From Bradyrhizobium arachidis (GTDB taxonomy: Bacteria; Pseudomonadota; Alphaproteobacteria; Rhizobiales; Xanthobacteraceae), in assembly GCF_024758505.1 (NCBI RefSeq), contig NZ_CP077970.1:4836001-4900000 (forward strand): a stretch of DNA of 64,000 bases, given 5' to 3'. Position 1 is the stretch's first letter, and every line of letters begins with the position of its first letter. Both the position numbers and the translations under genes were made by a program. A model generated the notes under the pieces. That model made no database searches and was not told the origin of the DNA. It worked only from the letters and a program-made list of their open reading frames with translations. Below, one piece after another: positions 17,072 through 26,847 of this stretch.

Positions 17072-20000
17072 ATGTTGTGGCTCATTTCCTCTAGCGCGCG
17101 TTTGCGTACTCTTGTTGTGGCTGTCGCTGCTGGCCTGCTGATCTTCGGCGCCATCGGCATCAGGGACAAGCCGTTGGATGTTGTCCCCGAACTTGCGCTC
17201 CCCTCGCTCACTGTGAAGACGGAATCGCTTGGTCTCTCTAGCGCCGAGGTTGAATCGCTGATCACAGTGCCGCTGGAAGCGGATCTGCTTAACGGCGTCC
17301 CTTGGCTTCAGCTCATCCAATCGGAATCGATGGCGGGACTCTCGACAATCGAAATGATCTTCGCGCCCGGCACCGATCTGATGAAGGCGCGCCAGATGGT
17401 GCAGGAACGACTGACGCAGGCGCACGCCCTGCCGAACGTCTCCAGCCCGCCGGTCATGCTGCAGCCGGTGTCCTCAACCAGCCGAGTGATGAATATCGGC
17501 CTGAGCTCGAAATCCGTCTCGCTGATCGACATGTCCATTCAGGCGCGCTGGAACATCGCTCCGCGGCTCGCCGGCGTTCCTGGAGTCGCGAACGTTTCGA
17601 TCTGGGGGCAGCGCGAGCGGCAGGTGCAGGTGCTTGTAGATGGCCGAAACCTGCTGAAGAAGGGTGTCAAGCTGGAGCAGGTGATCAAGACCACTGGTGA
17701 GGCGGTGTGGTCGTCGCCGCTGACCTACCTGAACTCATCCACGCCGGGCACTGGCGGCTTCATCGAAACACCGAACCAGCGGCTCAGCATTCGCCACCAG
17801 CTGCCGATCTCCACCGTAGGCACCTTCGCCAAGGTGCCGTTGAGCGGCACGACGGTGCGCGTTGGCGACGTTGCCCTTCTTGCTGAAGGGCATCAGGCGC
17901 TGATCGGCGATGCCATCGTCGGCGAAGGGCCGGGCCTAATGCTGGCCATCGAGAAGTTCCCCGGTTTCAACACCTCGGACGTGACGCGCGGCGTCGAGCG
18001 CGCACTCGACGAACTGAAGCCAGGGCTCCCCGGCATCGAGATCAACACGGCGATCTATCATCCCGCGAGCTTCATCGAACGTGCGACGCGTAACCTGAGC
18101 ACCGCCGCAACTATGTCGGTCGTTTTGGTCGTGGTCGTGCTTGGCCTCCTGATTAGCAGCTGGAGGGCGGCCGCTATCGCGCTGGCCGCCATTTCGTTGT
18201 CGTTCGTTTCGGCCGTGCTGCTGCTGCAGGCCGCGGGGATTTCGCTCAGCATGATGGTTATCGGCGGGCTCTTGATGGCTTCCGGCGTGGTGGTCCATGA
18301 CGGCATTCTCGACGCAGACAATCTGCTGCGCCGGCTACGGGCACCTCGCGACGGACAATCGAGGTTCCTCGTCCTCGCCCGAGCGATGCTCGAAACGCGT
18401 CGGCCGATGGTCTATGCGTCATTGATCGTCGTGCTCGCGTTGCTTCCCGTCTTGTTCATGCAGAGCCGGTCGGCGGCATTCTTTGCGCCGATGGCGTGGG
18501 CCCATATCGCCGCCGTGTCCGTCTCGATGTTAGTGGCGCTGATCCTGACCCCTGCGCTGGCCGCGCTGCTTCTCGTCAATGTCGAACAGAATGCGAGGGG
18601 TGATAGGCCGATCGAACGATGGGCCGGAATTCTTGATCGGGTGGGCGACCCCGTCACCCGCTGGCCGATCGCCAGCATCGGCGTCGCCGTTGCGGCAGCG
18701 ATCGCTTGCGTTGCGATCGTGACCCCTCTGGAACGCAACATGGTGCCAAGCTTCAAGGAGACTGATCTTCTTATCGAGTGGCAGGGGCCGCCTGGCACCT
18801 CGCTCCAAGCGATGATGCGCTCGACCGAGGGCTTGATCCAGGACCTCAAGCAGATCCCGGGCGTGCAGAATGCGCACGCCAATCTCGGACGCGCGCTGCT
18901 TTGCAATTGCGAGCACGCAACCGACGTGAATACGGGGCAAGTGTGGGTCAACATCGATCCCAAGGCGCACTATGAAACCGTGGTCGATGCCGTGGAAGCC
19001 GCCGTCACCGCCTATCCCGGAATGCGCGGGCAGGTCGGGACATACCTGTCGACCAGGCTGCGTGAGGCGCTCACCGGCGATCCGGATTCCATCACCGTGC
19101 GCGTGTATGGCAAGAGCCTCGATGTCATTCGCATCAAGGCCGAAGAGATCCGCGCGGCCATTGCGAAGATCCAAGGCATCGAAAACGCCCGAGTCGAACT
19201 GCAGGTCGAGGAACCCGCGATCGAGGTCAAGGTCGATGTCGACCGAGCGGCTGATTTCGGCTTGAAGCCTGGTGACGTCCGCAGGGCGACATCCGCGCTG
19301 GTCGGTGGCATCACCGTCGGTGCGCTGTTCGAGGAACAGAAGGTTTTCGACGTTGTCGTCTGGGGGCGCCCGGAACTGCGCGACAACATCGAAGACATCC
19401 GGAATCTGATGATCATCAGTGAGAACGGGTCTCAGGCTCGCCTTGCCCAGGTGGCCGACGTCCGGGTTACGCCAGCGACCAGCATTATCCGCCGCCAGGG
19501 AGCCTCGCGCCGCATCGACGTGCTGGCAAAAGTGGATGAGCGGGCCCTCGGCGAGGTGGCAGAGGACGTCGCCAGGACAGTCAAGCAGGTTGCTTTCCCG
19601 TTCGAACATCGGGCCGAGGTGCTGGGCGAATACAAGGAACAGGGTGCCACCCTGCGGTCGATATACGCTTACGTAGTGGCGGCGGCGGTCGTGATGTTCC
19701 TGCTCATGCAGGCGGTGCTCCGTAGCTGGAAACTCACTGCATTGTCGCTGCTTGGTGTCCCGATCGCGGTGCTGGGTGGCCTGGCGGTGATCCCGGTTAC
19801 CGAGGAGGGTACCCTCTCGCTCGGCTCGCTGATGGGCCTGGCGGCGGTGCTTGCGTTGACGGTCCGACAGGGTGTCGGTCTCGTCGCCCATTTTCAGCAT
19901 CTGCAATTGAACGAGGGTGAGCCGTTCGGTGCGGCGCTGGTGCGTCGAGGAGTTCGGGAGCAGTTCCCGAGCATCGTGACATCATCGATCGCGACGCTCG

Positions 20001-20194
20001 CTCTAATGCTTCCGTTCGCAGTCATGGGCGACGTCGCGGGACTTGAGATTGCCCACCCACTCGCGGTCGTCGTCTTGGGTGGGGTTGTCACCGCGACGCT
20101 TGGAACGTTGCTGATGCTTCCAGCGCTCTACGTGCGGTTTGCAGCCGGCTGGATTAACGACCGCATCGATCTTGAGATGGAGACCGCGTCATGA
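17072..20194 (+). CDS. RND efflux permease subunit with atypical proton-relay motif
   Basis: Inner-membrane RND transporter of 1040 residues, full length for the family. It has the first helix, the periplasmic porter signature ([34 protein letters not shown]) and two sets of six helices. The CusA/CzcA-like periplasmic pattern is visible ([25 protein letters not shown]). The helix-4 motif reads GVVVHDGILDADN, with His409 where its paralogue at 20717 has Asp413, and the final Glu replaced by Asp. Helix 10 reads TVRQGVG in place of AARNGI. Proton coupling is therefore probably altered. It starts an operon, and its stop overlaps the adaptor start (ATGA). The substrate is unknown; a hetero-oligomer with the second RND protein is plausible by analogy with MdtBC. 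Confidence 0.87.
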   Translation: MLWLISSSARLRTLVVAVAAGLLIFGAIGIRDKPLDVVPELALPSLTVKTESLGLSSAEVESLITVPLEADLLNGVPWLQLIQSESMAGLSTIEMIFAPGTDLMKARQMVQERLTQAHALPNVSSPPVMLQPVSSTSRVMNIGLSSKSVSLIDMSIQARWNIAPRLAGVPGVANVSIWGQRERQVQVLVDGRNLLKKGVKLEQVIKTTGEAVWSSPLTYLNSSTPGTGGFIETPNQRLSIRHQLPISTVGTFAKVPLSGTTVRVGDVALLAEGHQALIGDAIVGEGPGLMLAIEKFPGFNTSDVTRGVERALDELKPGLPGIEINTAIYHPASFIERATRNLSTAATMSVVLVVVVLGLLISSWRAAAIALAAISLSFVSAVLLLQAAGISLSMMVIGGLLMASGVVVHDGILDADNLLRRLRAPRDGQSRFLVLARAMLETRRPMVYASLIVVLALLPVLFMQSRSAAFFAPMAWAHIAAVSVSMLVALILTPALAALLLVNVEQNARGDRPIERWAGILDRVGDPVTRWPIASIGVAVAAAIACVAIVTPLERNMVPSFKETDLLIEWQGPPGTSLQAMMRSTEGLIQDLKQIPGVQNAHANLGRALLCNCEHATDVNTGQVWVNIDPKAHYETVVDAVEAAVTAYPGMRGQVGTYLSTRLREALTGDPDSITVRVYGKSLDVIRIKAEEIRAAIAKIQGIENARVELQVEEPAIEVKVDVDRAADFGLKPGDVRRATSALVGGITVGALFEEQKVFDVVVWGRPELRDNIEDIRNLMIISENGSQARLAQVADVRVTPATSIIRRQGASRRIDVLAKVDERALGEVAEDVARTVKQVAFPFEHRAEVLGEYKEQGATLRSIYAYVVAAAVVMFLLMQAVLRSWKLTALSLLGVPIAVLGGLAVIPVTEEGTLSLGSLMGLAAVLALTVRQGVGLVAHFQHLQLNEGEPFGAALVRRGVREQFPSIVTSSIATLALMLPFAVMGDVAGLEIAHPLAVVVLGGVVTATLGTLLMLPALYVRFAAGWINDRIDLEMETAS

Positions 20195-20670
20195 TCACCG
20201 AGCGGCTCCTTTCAATTGCGATCAGGAAGGATAAACGTGTCATGGCCCACTTAGGTATATTGGCGGCGGCGATGTCTGCCGCAGTCCTCGCGACGTGCTG
20301 TGTCTCAGCTCTGGCCGCGGAAACGACGGGCAACGCGCCTGCGCGAGTGGAAGTCACGGCCGACGCTAAGATCAAGAAGATAACGCTAACGCCGAAGGCG
20401 GCGCAACGACTCGGTATTCTGATCGACGAGGTGCGCGCGGACCCGTCGGGGCGGCTCATCGTCCCCTATGCATCGGTTCTCTACGACCTCTCGGGAAAGA
20501 CGTGGGTCTATATCAGCGCCGAGCCGCTCACCTTCGTGCGCGGACCGGTCGAGATCGACACGATCAAGGGCGACAATGTGTACCTGAGCGACGGGCCGCC
20601 GGTCGGCACGAAAGTGCTCGCCGCAGGGGTACCGCAAGTGTTCGGGACAGAGGTGAAGGTAGGTCATTAG
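20191..20670 (+). CDS. Truncated periplasmic adaptor protein (RND-associated)
   Basis: Protein of 159 residues with a hydrophobic signal segment (about 18-42, ending CCVSALAAE). The mature part matches only the C-terminal membrane-proximal/beta-barrel end of HlyD/CusB-type adaptors (VPYASVLYDLSGKTWVYIS, PLTFVRGPVEIDTI, GTKVLAAGVPQVFGTEVKVGH). The lipoyl and alpha-hairpin domains of a full adaptor are absent, so it cannot by itself span to an outer-membrane channel. The start overlaps the previous stop (ATGA); an inner ATG at 20242 is the alternative. It sits between two RND subunits, so it probably docks on them. No frameshift or broken end is visible; it looks like a stable short form. Confidence 0.72.
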   Translation: MITERLLSIAIRKDKRVMAHLGILAAAMSAAVLATCCVSALAAETTGNAPARVEVTADAKIKKITLTPKAAQRLGILIDEVRADPSGRLIVPYASVLYDLSGKTWVYISAEPLTFVRGPVEIDTIKGDNVYLSDGPPVGTKVLAAGVPQVFGTEVKVGH

Positions 20671-20716
20671 GTTGGTTGTCTCCATGACGGCTAAGGCCTG
20701 AGGGGGATGTCTTGCG

Positions 20717-23700
20717 ATGATGAAGCTGGTCATAGCATCGAGTCTGCGCTTTCGTTATTTGGTCCTCGCCCTCGGCGTGGTGCTGACTTGGTTTGGCCTG
20801 GTGCGCCTTAAGGACGTGCCGGTAGATGTGTTTCCGGAATTTGCGCCGCCGCGCGTCGAGATCCAGACAATCTGCCTTGGGCTCTCATCCGCCGAAGTCG
20901 AGCAACTTGTCACCGTGCCGCTGGAAAACGCGCTGAACGGCGTTCCGGACATTGATGTGATGCGTTCAAAGTCGGTGGGGCAGTTGTCGTCGATCCTCCT
21001 GATCTTCAAATCCGGCGTCGACGGCATCCGGGCACGTCAACTCGTCAGCGAGCGCATGGCGCTCGCGTCCAAGACCCTGCCGACGTGGGCGGCGCCGCCC
21101 TTCATGATGCCGCCATTGTCCTCGACGAGTCGGATTATGAAGATCGGCATCACCTCGCAAGACAAGTCCGTTATGGACCTGTCGATGCTGGCCTATTGGA
21201 CCATCCGGCAGCGGCTGCTCGGCGTTCCCGGGGTTGCGAACGTCGCGATCTGGGGCGAGCAGCTCAAGATGCTCCAGGTCATGGTGGACCCGAACAAGAT
21301 GGCGGCGGCGGATGTCACGCTCGACCAGGTGCAGGAGGCGGTTTCCGATGCCCTTGACGTCGGTCTCTTGCGTTATTCCCGCGGCGCGCATATCGGCACC
21401 GGCGGCTTCGTCGAAACACCCAATCAGCGCTTTCAACTGATCTTTGCCGCGTCCGGCGTGACACCCGAGACACTCTCCAAGGTGCCGGTGACGACCAAGG
21501 ACGGCAAGCCGCTGTTGCTGAATGAGGTGGCAAACCTTGTCTATGCACCGCAGGGCATGATCGGTGATGCCGTCATCAACGATGGCCCGGGGCTGATGCT
21601 CATCGTCGAAAAATTCCCCTGGGGAAACACGCTTGCGGTTACCCGCGGGGTGGAGGATGCGCTGGAGAAAATGAAGCCGGGTCTTCCGGGGGTTGAGATC
21701 GATACGACAATCTTTCGACCGGCAACCTTCGTCGAGGACTCCATCGACAATCTGTCACGGGCATTGTTGCTGAGCTGCCTGCTGGTTACGGGAATTATCG
21801 TCATCTTCCTCTACGAGTGGCGCACCGCGATCGTCTGCATCGTCGCCATTCCGCTGTCGCTGCTCGCAGCCGCCCTGGTCCTGTTCATGTCGGGCGCGAC
21901 CGTCAACACAATGACGCTGGCCGGCTTCGTGATCGCGTTGGGAATCGTCGTCGATGACGCGATCCTCGATGTCGAGAACATCATGCGACGCCTGCGTCTC
22001 GCGCGGCAGGCGGGCGATGTGCGGAGCACGGCGCGCATTATTCTGGACGCTTCCCTCGAGGTGCGCGCGCCGATCGTCTCTGCGACCCTCATCGTGGTCG
22101 CGGCCGTGGTGCCAGTATTGTTCATGCAGGGTCTGACAGGGTCGTTTTTCAAGCCTTTGATTGGAGCCTATGTGCTCGCGATCGCGGCTTCGCTCATCGT
22201 GGCGATGACGGTGACGCCGGCGCTTTGCCTGATCCTGCTGGACAACGCGCGGCTCGAGGGGCGCGAATCGCCGCTCGTCGTCTGGCTGCGGCGCCACTAC
22301 CCGCCGTTGCTCGAGCGTGTCACCCGAACGCCGCGTCCGGCCTTCATCACCGTCGGCGCCGTGACACTGGCGGGGATCGTCGTCTGGCCGTTGCTCGGGC
22401 ACTCACTGCTGCCGTCGTTCAAGGAACGCGATTTTCTGATGCACTGGGTCACCTCGCCCGATACTTCGCTGCCTGAGATGTTGCGCATCACGACCCGGGC
22501 AAGCAAGGAGCTGCGCGCCATTCCCGGGGTACGCAATTTCGGCGCACATATCGGTCAGGCGTTCGCTGCCGACGAGGTCGTCGGCGTCAACTTCGGAGAG
22601 AACTGGATCAGCATCGGCAAGGATGCCGACTACGACAAGACGCATGCCAGGATCGACGAAATGGTGGAGGGTTATCCGGGCCTCTACCGCGATGTGCAGA
22701 CCTATCTGAAGGAGCGCATTCGCGAGGTTCTGACCGGCGCCGGGGAGGCGATCGTCGTCCGCATCTTCGGCCCGGATCTCGACGTCCTCAGGAACAAGGC
22801 GGAGGAGGTCCGCGCGGCACTCGCCGATGTTCCCAACCTCGTCAACCTGCACAAGGAGCTGATCGTCGAGGTGCCGCACATTCAGGTCACGCTGAAATTG
22901 GAAGAGGCTCAACGTTACGGCCTGAAGCCGGGCGATGCCCGCCGCGCCTCTGCGACCCTGATGGCCGGAGAGGAGGTCGGCGACATCTTCCTCGAGGGAC
23001 GCACCTATGACGTCCAGGTATGGACCCCGCCGGAATTCCGCCGCAGCCTCGACTCTGTGCGCGGGATGCAGATCGACACGCCGACGGGCCAGCGCGTGCG
23101 GCTGGAGCAGGTGGCCGACGTCAGCATTCAGCCGACGCCAAACATTATTAGGCGCGAGGCGAGCTCTCGCCGGATTGACGTGGAGGCGAATGTCCGGGGC
23201 CGCGATCTCGCCGCGGTCGCCCAGGATGTCCAGGCGCGGCTGGACAGGCTGTCGTTCCCGCTCGGCTACTACGCGGTGCTGCAGGGCGAATATCAGGAAC
23301 TTCGAGCCGCTCGCGCACGGCTAGAAATGCTTGGCGTGCTGGCGCTCGCGGTCATATTCGTGCTTCTGCAACAGACGTTTGGCAGCTGGCGGCTGGCAAC
23401 GCTCAGCTTCCTCACGCTTCCTTCAGCGCTGGTGGGCGGTGTCCTGGCGGCGTGGCTAGCAGGCGGAATCGTTTCCCTCGGCTCGTTGATCGGCTTCCTG
23501 ACCGTGCTCGGTATTGCGGCACGCAACGGGATCATCATGATCAACCACTTCCAGCACCTTGAACGCTACGAGGGCGCAGTGTTCGGCATGGAGCTTGTGC
23601 TTCGCGGGGCAAACGAGCGGTTGCGCCCGATCCTGATGACGACTGGAGCCGCCGGGCTCGCCATTCTGCCGCTGATCATTTTCGGCAACTTGCCCGGCCA

Positions 23701-23863
23701 TGAGATCGAGTATCCGATGGCCGTGGTCATCATGGGCGGGCTCGTGACATCGACGCTGCTCAATCTGTTCATCTTGCCTGCGCTCTATCTCCGTTTCGGC
23801 CGTGGCACAGTTGAGCCGGCGATCAATCTAACGGGTCCGGAACCGGTACAGGGGAGAGCCTGA
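20717..23863 (+). CDS. RND efflux permease subunit (CusA/CzcA-like)
   Basis: Second RND subunit, 1048 residues, clearly paralogous to the one at 17072. It has the periplasmic porter signatures ([42 protein letters not shown]) and twelve helices. Helix 4 reads [15 protein letters not shown] with the canonical Asp413 and Glu420, and helix 10 has [17 protein letters not shown]. It is therefore the subunit expected to carry protons. A GAGGGGG Shine-Dalgarno precedes the ATG. Its TGA overlaps the next start (TGATG), tying the following secreted protein to the same operon. The metal-efflux family resemblance does not prove metal export; no Met-rich or Cys-rich metal site was noticed. Confidence 0.9.
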   Translation: MMKLVIASSLRFRYLVLALGVVLTWFGLVRLKDVPVDVFPEFAPPRVEIQTICLGLSSAEVEQLVTVPLENALNGVPDIDVMRSKSVGQLSSILLIFKSGVDGIRARQLVSERMALASKTLPTWAAPPFMMPPLSSTSRIMKIGITSQDKSVMDLSMLAYWTIRQRLLGVPGVANVAIWGEQLKMLQVMVDPNKMAAADVTLDQVQEAVSDALDVGLLRYSRGAHIGTGGFVETPNQRFQLIFAASGVTPETLSKVPVTTKDGKPLLLNEVANLVYAPQGMIGDAVINDGPGLMLIVEKFPWGNTLAVTRGVEDALEKMKPGLPGVEIDTTIFRPATFVEDSIDNLSRALLLSCLLVTGIIVIFLYEWRTAIVCIVAIPLSLLAAALVLFMSGATVNTMTLAGFVIALGIVVDDAILDVENIMRRLRLARQAGDVRSTARIILDASLEVRAPIVSATLIVVAAVVPVLFMQGLTGSFFKPLIGAYVLAIAASLIVAMTVTPALCLILLDNARLEGRESPLVVWLRRHYPPLLERVTRTPRPAFITVGAVTLAGIVVWPLLGHSLLPSFKERDFLMHWVTSPDTSLPEMLRITTRASKELRAIPGVRNFGAHIGQAFAADEVVGVNFGENWISIGKDADYDKTHARIDEMVEGYPGLYRDVQTYLKERIREVLTGAGEAIVVRIFGPDLDVLRNKAEEVRAALADVPNLVNLHKELIVEVPHIQVTLKLEEAQRYGLKPGDARRASATLMAGEEVGDIFLEGRTYDVQVWTPPEFRRSLDSVRGMQIDTPTGQRVRLEQVADVSIQPTPNIIRREASSRRIDVEANVRGRDLAAVAQDVQARLDRLSFPLGYYAVLQGEYQELRAARARLEMLGVLALAVIFVLLQQTFGSWRLATLSFLTLPSALVGGVLAAWLAGGIVSLGSLIGFLTVLGIAARNGIIMINHFQHLERYEGAVFGMELVLRGANERLRPILMTTGAAGLAILPLIIFGNLPGHEIEYPMAVVIMGGLVTSTLLNLFILPALYLRFGRGTVEPAINLTGPEPVQGRA

Positions 23864-24768
23864 TGGCCGAGCACGGGACCAGATTGCGTCGGGAGACCTT
23901 GGCCGTCGTTATGGCTCTTGCATGTCTCACGCTTTCCCACAGCGGTGTCACGGCACAGAAGGGCGGTGCCCCCGAGGTCAAATTGGAGGCCTTCGATCGC
24001 AATAATTTCGAGAACTCGACCAAGATCGACAACAAATGGTTCCCGCTGCAGCCGGGGATGCAGATGATCTATGAGGGGTTCACGCGAGAGGAAAAGACGC
24101 GCGTTCCTCATCGCGTGGTGCAGACAGTGACGGACCTCACCAAGCTCGTCAACGGTGTGCGGGCCGTCGTTGTATGGGATGTCGACTACAAGGACGGCGA
24201 GATCCAGGAATCGGAGATTGTTTTCTTCGCGCAGGACAAGGATGGAAACGTCTGGCAACTGGGAGAGCTAGTCGAAGTCTACGAGGAAGGGGATTTCGTC
24301 GGCGCCCACGCCTGGATCGCCGGCCTGGAAGGTGCGAGTGCCGGAATCATGATGAAGGCTGACCCGCAGCCCGGGACGCCCAGTTATTCTCAAGGCTACG
24401 CGCCGCCCCCGATCAACTGGTCGGACCGCGCCAAGGTAGACCAGGTGGGTCAGAAAACCTGTGTCCCGGTCGGCTGCTACAAGGACGTCCTGGTGATCGC
24501 GGAGAGCAGCACGAAGGAAGGGCCTGACGCCCAGCAGCTCAAATACTACGCACCTGGGGTCGGCTACATCCGCGTTGGCTGGAAGGGCAAGCGGGAGAAA
24601 TTGCGCGAAACCCTGGAGCTCCGCGAGGTCGTCAAGCTCACCCCTGATGTGCAGGCAAAGGCGCGCGCCGAGACCCTGGCAATTGAGAAGCGCGCTTATC
24701 TCTACGGTCGCACGCCGCCCGCTGAACTGGCGCAAGGCGAACGAGCACGGGAGGCCAATGAACGATGA
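23863..24768 (+). CDS. Secreted protein of unknown function, operon partner of RND pump
   Basis: Protein of 301 residues with a signal peptide (about 1-31, ending GVTAQ). The mature part has a recognisable conserved pattern, IDNKWFPLQPGMQMIYEG, then VTDLTKLVNGVRAVVVWDVDYKDGEIQESE, DKDGNVWQLGE and a CVPVGCYKDVLVI segment with a likely disulfide. I recall similar secreted proteins in actinobacteria and other environmental bacteria but no assigned activity. It is translationally coupled to the RND gene (TGATG) with a GGGGAGAG Shine-Dalgarno. A periplasmic accessory or ligand-binding role is inference. A pairing with the related protein at 25670 is suggested by shared WK/PxTPGxK-like openings. 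Confidence 0.72.
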   Translation: MAEHGTRLRRETLAVVMALACLTLSHSGVTAQKGGAPEVKLEAFDRNNFENSTKIDNKWFPLQPGMQMIYEGFTREEKTRVPHRVVQTVTDLTKLVNGVRAVVVWDVDYKDGEIQESEIVFFAQDKDGNVWQLGELVEVYEEGDFVGAHAWIAGLEGASAGIMMKADPQPGTPSYSQGYAPPPINWSDRAKVDQVGQKTCVPVGCYKDVLVIAESSTKEGPDAQQLKYYAPGVGYIRVGWKGKREKLRETLELREVVKLTPDVQAKARAETLAIEKRAYLYGRTPPAELAQGERAREANER

Positions 24769-24854
24769 GCCAACGGTCCATTAGTGTCGGCTCCTCACGA
24801 CCTGTCGCCGTGCGACGGGTCCAGAAGCCGTAGGAGTGCATCAGGGAGGGCGAC

Positions 24855-25553
24855 GTGATCACCAAGCACTGCCACAATGGCTGGTTCGCCGCCGCCGCGG
24901 CGCTGTCGGTCATCGCCTTCCCGATGAAGACGCTCGCGGCCGAGAATGGCAAGTTCGAACAGCTCTCCGTCTATCTCGAACGCAACATTCAAGACAAAGA
25001 CGCGGAGATGAAGTTCGAGGTGACAGGCGCAAGTGACGGGTTCACCGCGCTGACGGTTTCAGGGCCCGGCGAGCGAAAGGTCGTCGACGTCAGGACTCCC
25101 GACTCGAAACTGGGAATTCGCAAGCTGACGATCGAGTCGCCGGAACCGGCTGATGACCGCATCGTCAAGGCCGACTTCCCGGCGGGCGCGTACCGTTTCG
25201 AGGGAAACACGAGCAAGGGCGCGCGTCTGCGCGGTGAGGCACAGCTGAGCCACACTTTTCCCGAGCCGGCCGCGTTCGAATTTCCAAAGGCTGGCCAAAA
25301 GGACATTCCCGCCGGCGACCTGACCTTGCGCTGGTCCGTGCCGAAGGGGATCGAGTCCTGCGTCATCGTTATTGAGCAACCCGGCTCGCCCTATGAAATT
25401 CGGGCACTGGTGCCGGCGTCGACAAGAACCTTCACGGTACCCAAGGGATTCTTGCGTGCGGGCCAAGCGTACACACTCGCGATCGGTACGGTCGCGAAAG
25501 ACGGCAATCGCTCCTTCATCGAAACCGACTTCACTACGGCGAGGGGGCGATGA
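24855..25553 (+). CDS. Secreted protein of unknown function, possible Ig/fibronectin-like domain
   Basis: Protein of 232 residues. The GTG start is preceded by GGGAGGG. The signal peptide spans about residues 8-29 (ending MKTLAAE). The mature part is largely beta-strand. The first half (about 35-120) repeats short strands around SGPGERKVVDVRTPDSK, and the second half (about 140-230) has LTLRWSVPKGIESCVIVIEQ and GQAYTLAIGTVAKDGNRS, resembling a fibronectin type III-like fold. No catalytic motif is visible. The stop overlaps an ATG of the following frame. It is likely periplasmic and part of the same transcription unit; family not recognised. Confidence 0.62.
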   Translation: MITKHCHNGWFAAAAALSVIAFPMKTLAAENGKFEQLSVYLERNIQDKDAEMKFEVTGASDGFTALTVSGPGERKVVDVRTPDSKLGIRKLTIESPEPADDRIVKADFPAGAYRFEGNTSKGARLRGEAQLSHTFPEPAAFEFPKAGQKDIPAGDLTLRWSVPKGIESCVIVIEQPGSPYEIRALVPASTRTFTVPKGFLRAGQAYTLAIGTVAKDGNRSFIETDFTTARGR

Positions 25554-25669
25554 TTGCATTCGACTCGTCATCATCAGATCGGCCCGAGACGAACCGGCGA
25601 TATCTTGAGGCCAGCTTCCGCAACCCCGGGCGGCGGCCGGACCTGCCGCCCGTACCTGAGGGCATCGTG

Positions 25670-26752
25670 ATGGTGGACATAAAGATGAAGCCAGTGGACC
25701 GGTGGTCTTGCCTATTCGTCCGTTTGCGTGCCGCGCTCGCCACAGCCGTCGTGCTGTCGGCGGTCGGATTTGTGCCAGGCGGCGCCGGGCATGCGGCCGA
25801 GATCAAGGATGCGCCGCGCTGGACCAAGGGCAGCGACTTCTCTTCGCTGAAGGATTGGAGCCTGAAAGCCGAGCAGATTGTCCCGCACGGGGTCAATCCG
25901 CTGTATTACCCGATTACGCCGGGCCACAAGCATGCGCTCGAGCGGCCCGATCACCCGGACGGCAAGTATCGCAAGGAGACCGTGGTCCTGAACACCACGG
26001 AGGATTTTGACATTCGTGGCATTGGCAAGTTCAAGACGTCAGTCGTGCAGGATGAGGAATATCTCGACGGCGTCCTCACCCAGCGCACGCTCAATTGGCT
26101 CGCCCTCGACAAGGCCACCAACAATGTTCATTCGTTCGGCGAAGTGAGTTGGAAAATCACGGACGGCAAACCGAGCTTCACGGGCACATGGCGTGCCGGC
26201 GACCCCGACGGCGACGGCGTCGCTGAACCGGGTTTGTTGATGCCCGGCACCTTCAAGGTCGGCGAGCGCTACATCTTCGCCGGCAGTCGGAGCACGGCCT
26301 ATGGCGGCGCCGAGAACATGGAAGACGGCCTTCAAATCACTGTCCCTGCAGGGACGTTCAAAGGCTGCGTTCGGGTTCGCGAGCAGGGCCTGATCGACCT
26401 GAAGGACATCAGCGACAAGGTCTGGTGCCCGGAGGTCGGCATCGTGAGCGACACTTCCGACGGCAAGCTTGTCATTTCCAACGCGCTTCCCTCGAGCAAT
26501 CAGGCCTCCAACGTCTCAAGTATCGGCAAGCTGCGCGACAGGCCCGGGAAGCAGAAGGCAGCCGCGGCGACGAAGATTACGGCCGAAGAGGCCAAGAAGA
26601 TTGCGCTGCAGCGCGTGTCCGGAAAAGTCACCGACGTCACAATCGAGAGGAAGAAGGGCAAGAACGTCTATGTGGTTGAGATCCAGACGGGCAGCAGCGA
26701 GGTAGACGTCCTCGTCGACACTGAGACGGGAAAGATCCTTGGAACGGAATGA
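25670..26752 (+). CDS. Secreted protein with C-terminal PepSY-like domain
   Basis: About 360 residues. A start at 25670 places the signal peptide (RAALATAVVLSAVGFVPGG, ending GHAAE) at the N-terminus; the frame is open from an ATG at 25550 that overlaps the previous stop, giving a 40-residue extension. A middle domain (about 60-270) contains NPLYYPITPGHKHALERPD, ETVVLNTTEDFDIRGIGKF and GVLTQRTLNWLALDK. The C-terminal 70 residues form a PepSY-like module (ITAEEAKKIALQRVSGKVTD, then VYVVEIQ and VDTETGKIL). PepSY domains act as inhibitors or sensors in the envelope. The middle domain resembles the type of the protein at 23863, suggesting a paired periplasmic system. Confidence 0.66.
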   Translation: MVDIKMKPVDRWSCLFVRLRAALATAVVLSAVGFVPGGAGHAAEIKDAPRWTKGSDFSSLKDWSLKAEQIVPHGVNPLYYPITPGHKHALERPDHPDGKYRKETVVLNTTEDFDIRGIGKFKTSVVQDEEYLDGVLTQRTLNWLALDKATNNVHSFGEVSWKITDGKPSFTGTWRAGDPDGDGVAEPGLLMPGTFKVGERYIFAGSRSTAYGGAENMEDGLQITVPAGTFKGCVRVREQGLIDLKDISDKVWCPEVGIVSDTSDGKLVISNALPSSNQASNVSSIGKLRDRPGKQKAAAATKITAEEAKKIALQRVSGKVTDVTIERKKGKNVYVVEIQTGSSEVDVLVDTETGKILGTE

Positions 26753-26847
26753 CATGGAGACAAGTCCGCGCCGATGGTGACAGCACAAGATCGGTCGTGC
26801 CGACTGAACGGCATGCGAGTCCGGTACCTACTCTGTTGGAGAGCACC

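Noticed and set aside
18530..19906. Long minus-strand open frame opposite the RND gene
   Set aside because: Shadow frame in GC-rich DNA; His/Arg/Asp-rich without any fold, while the plus strand encodes a full RND pump.
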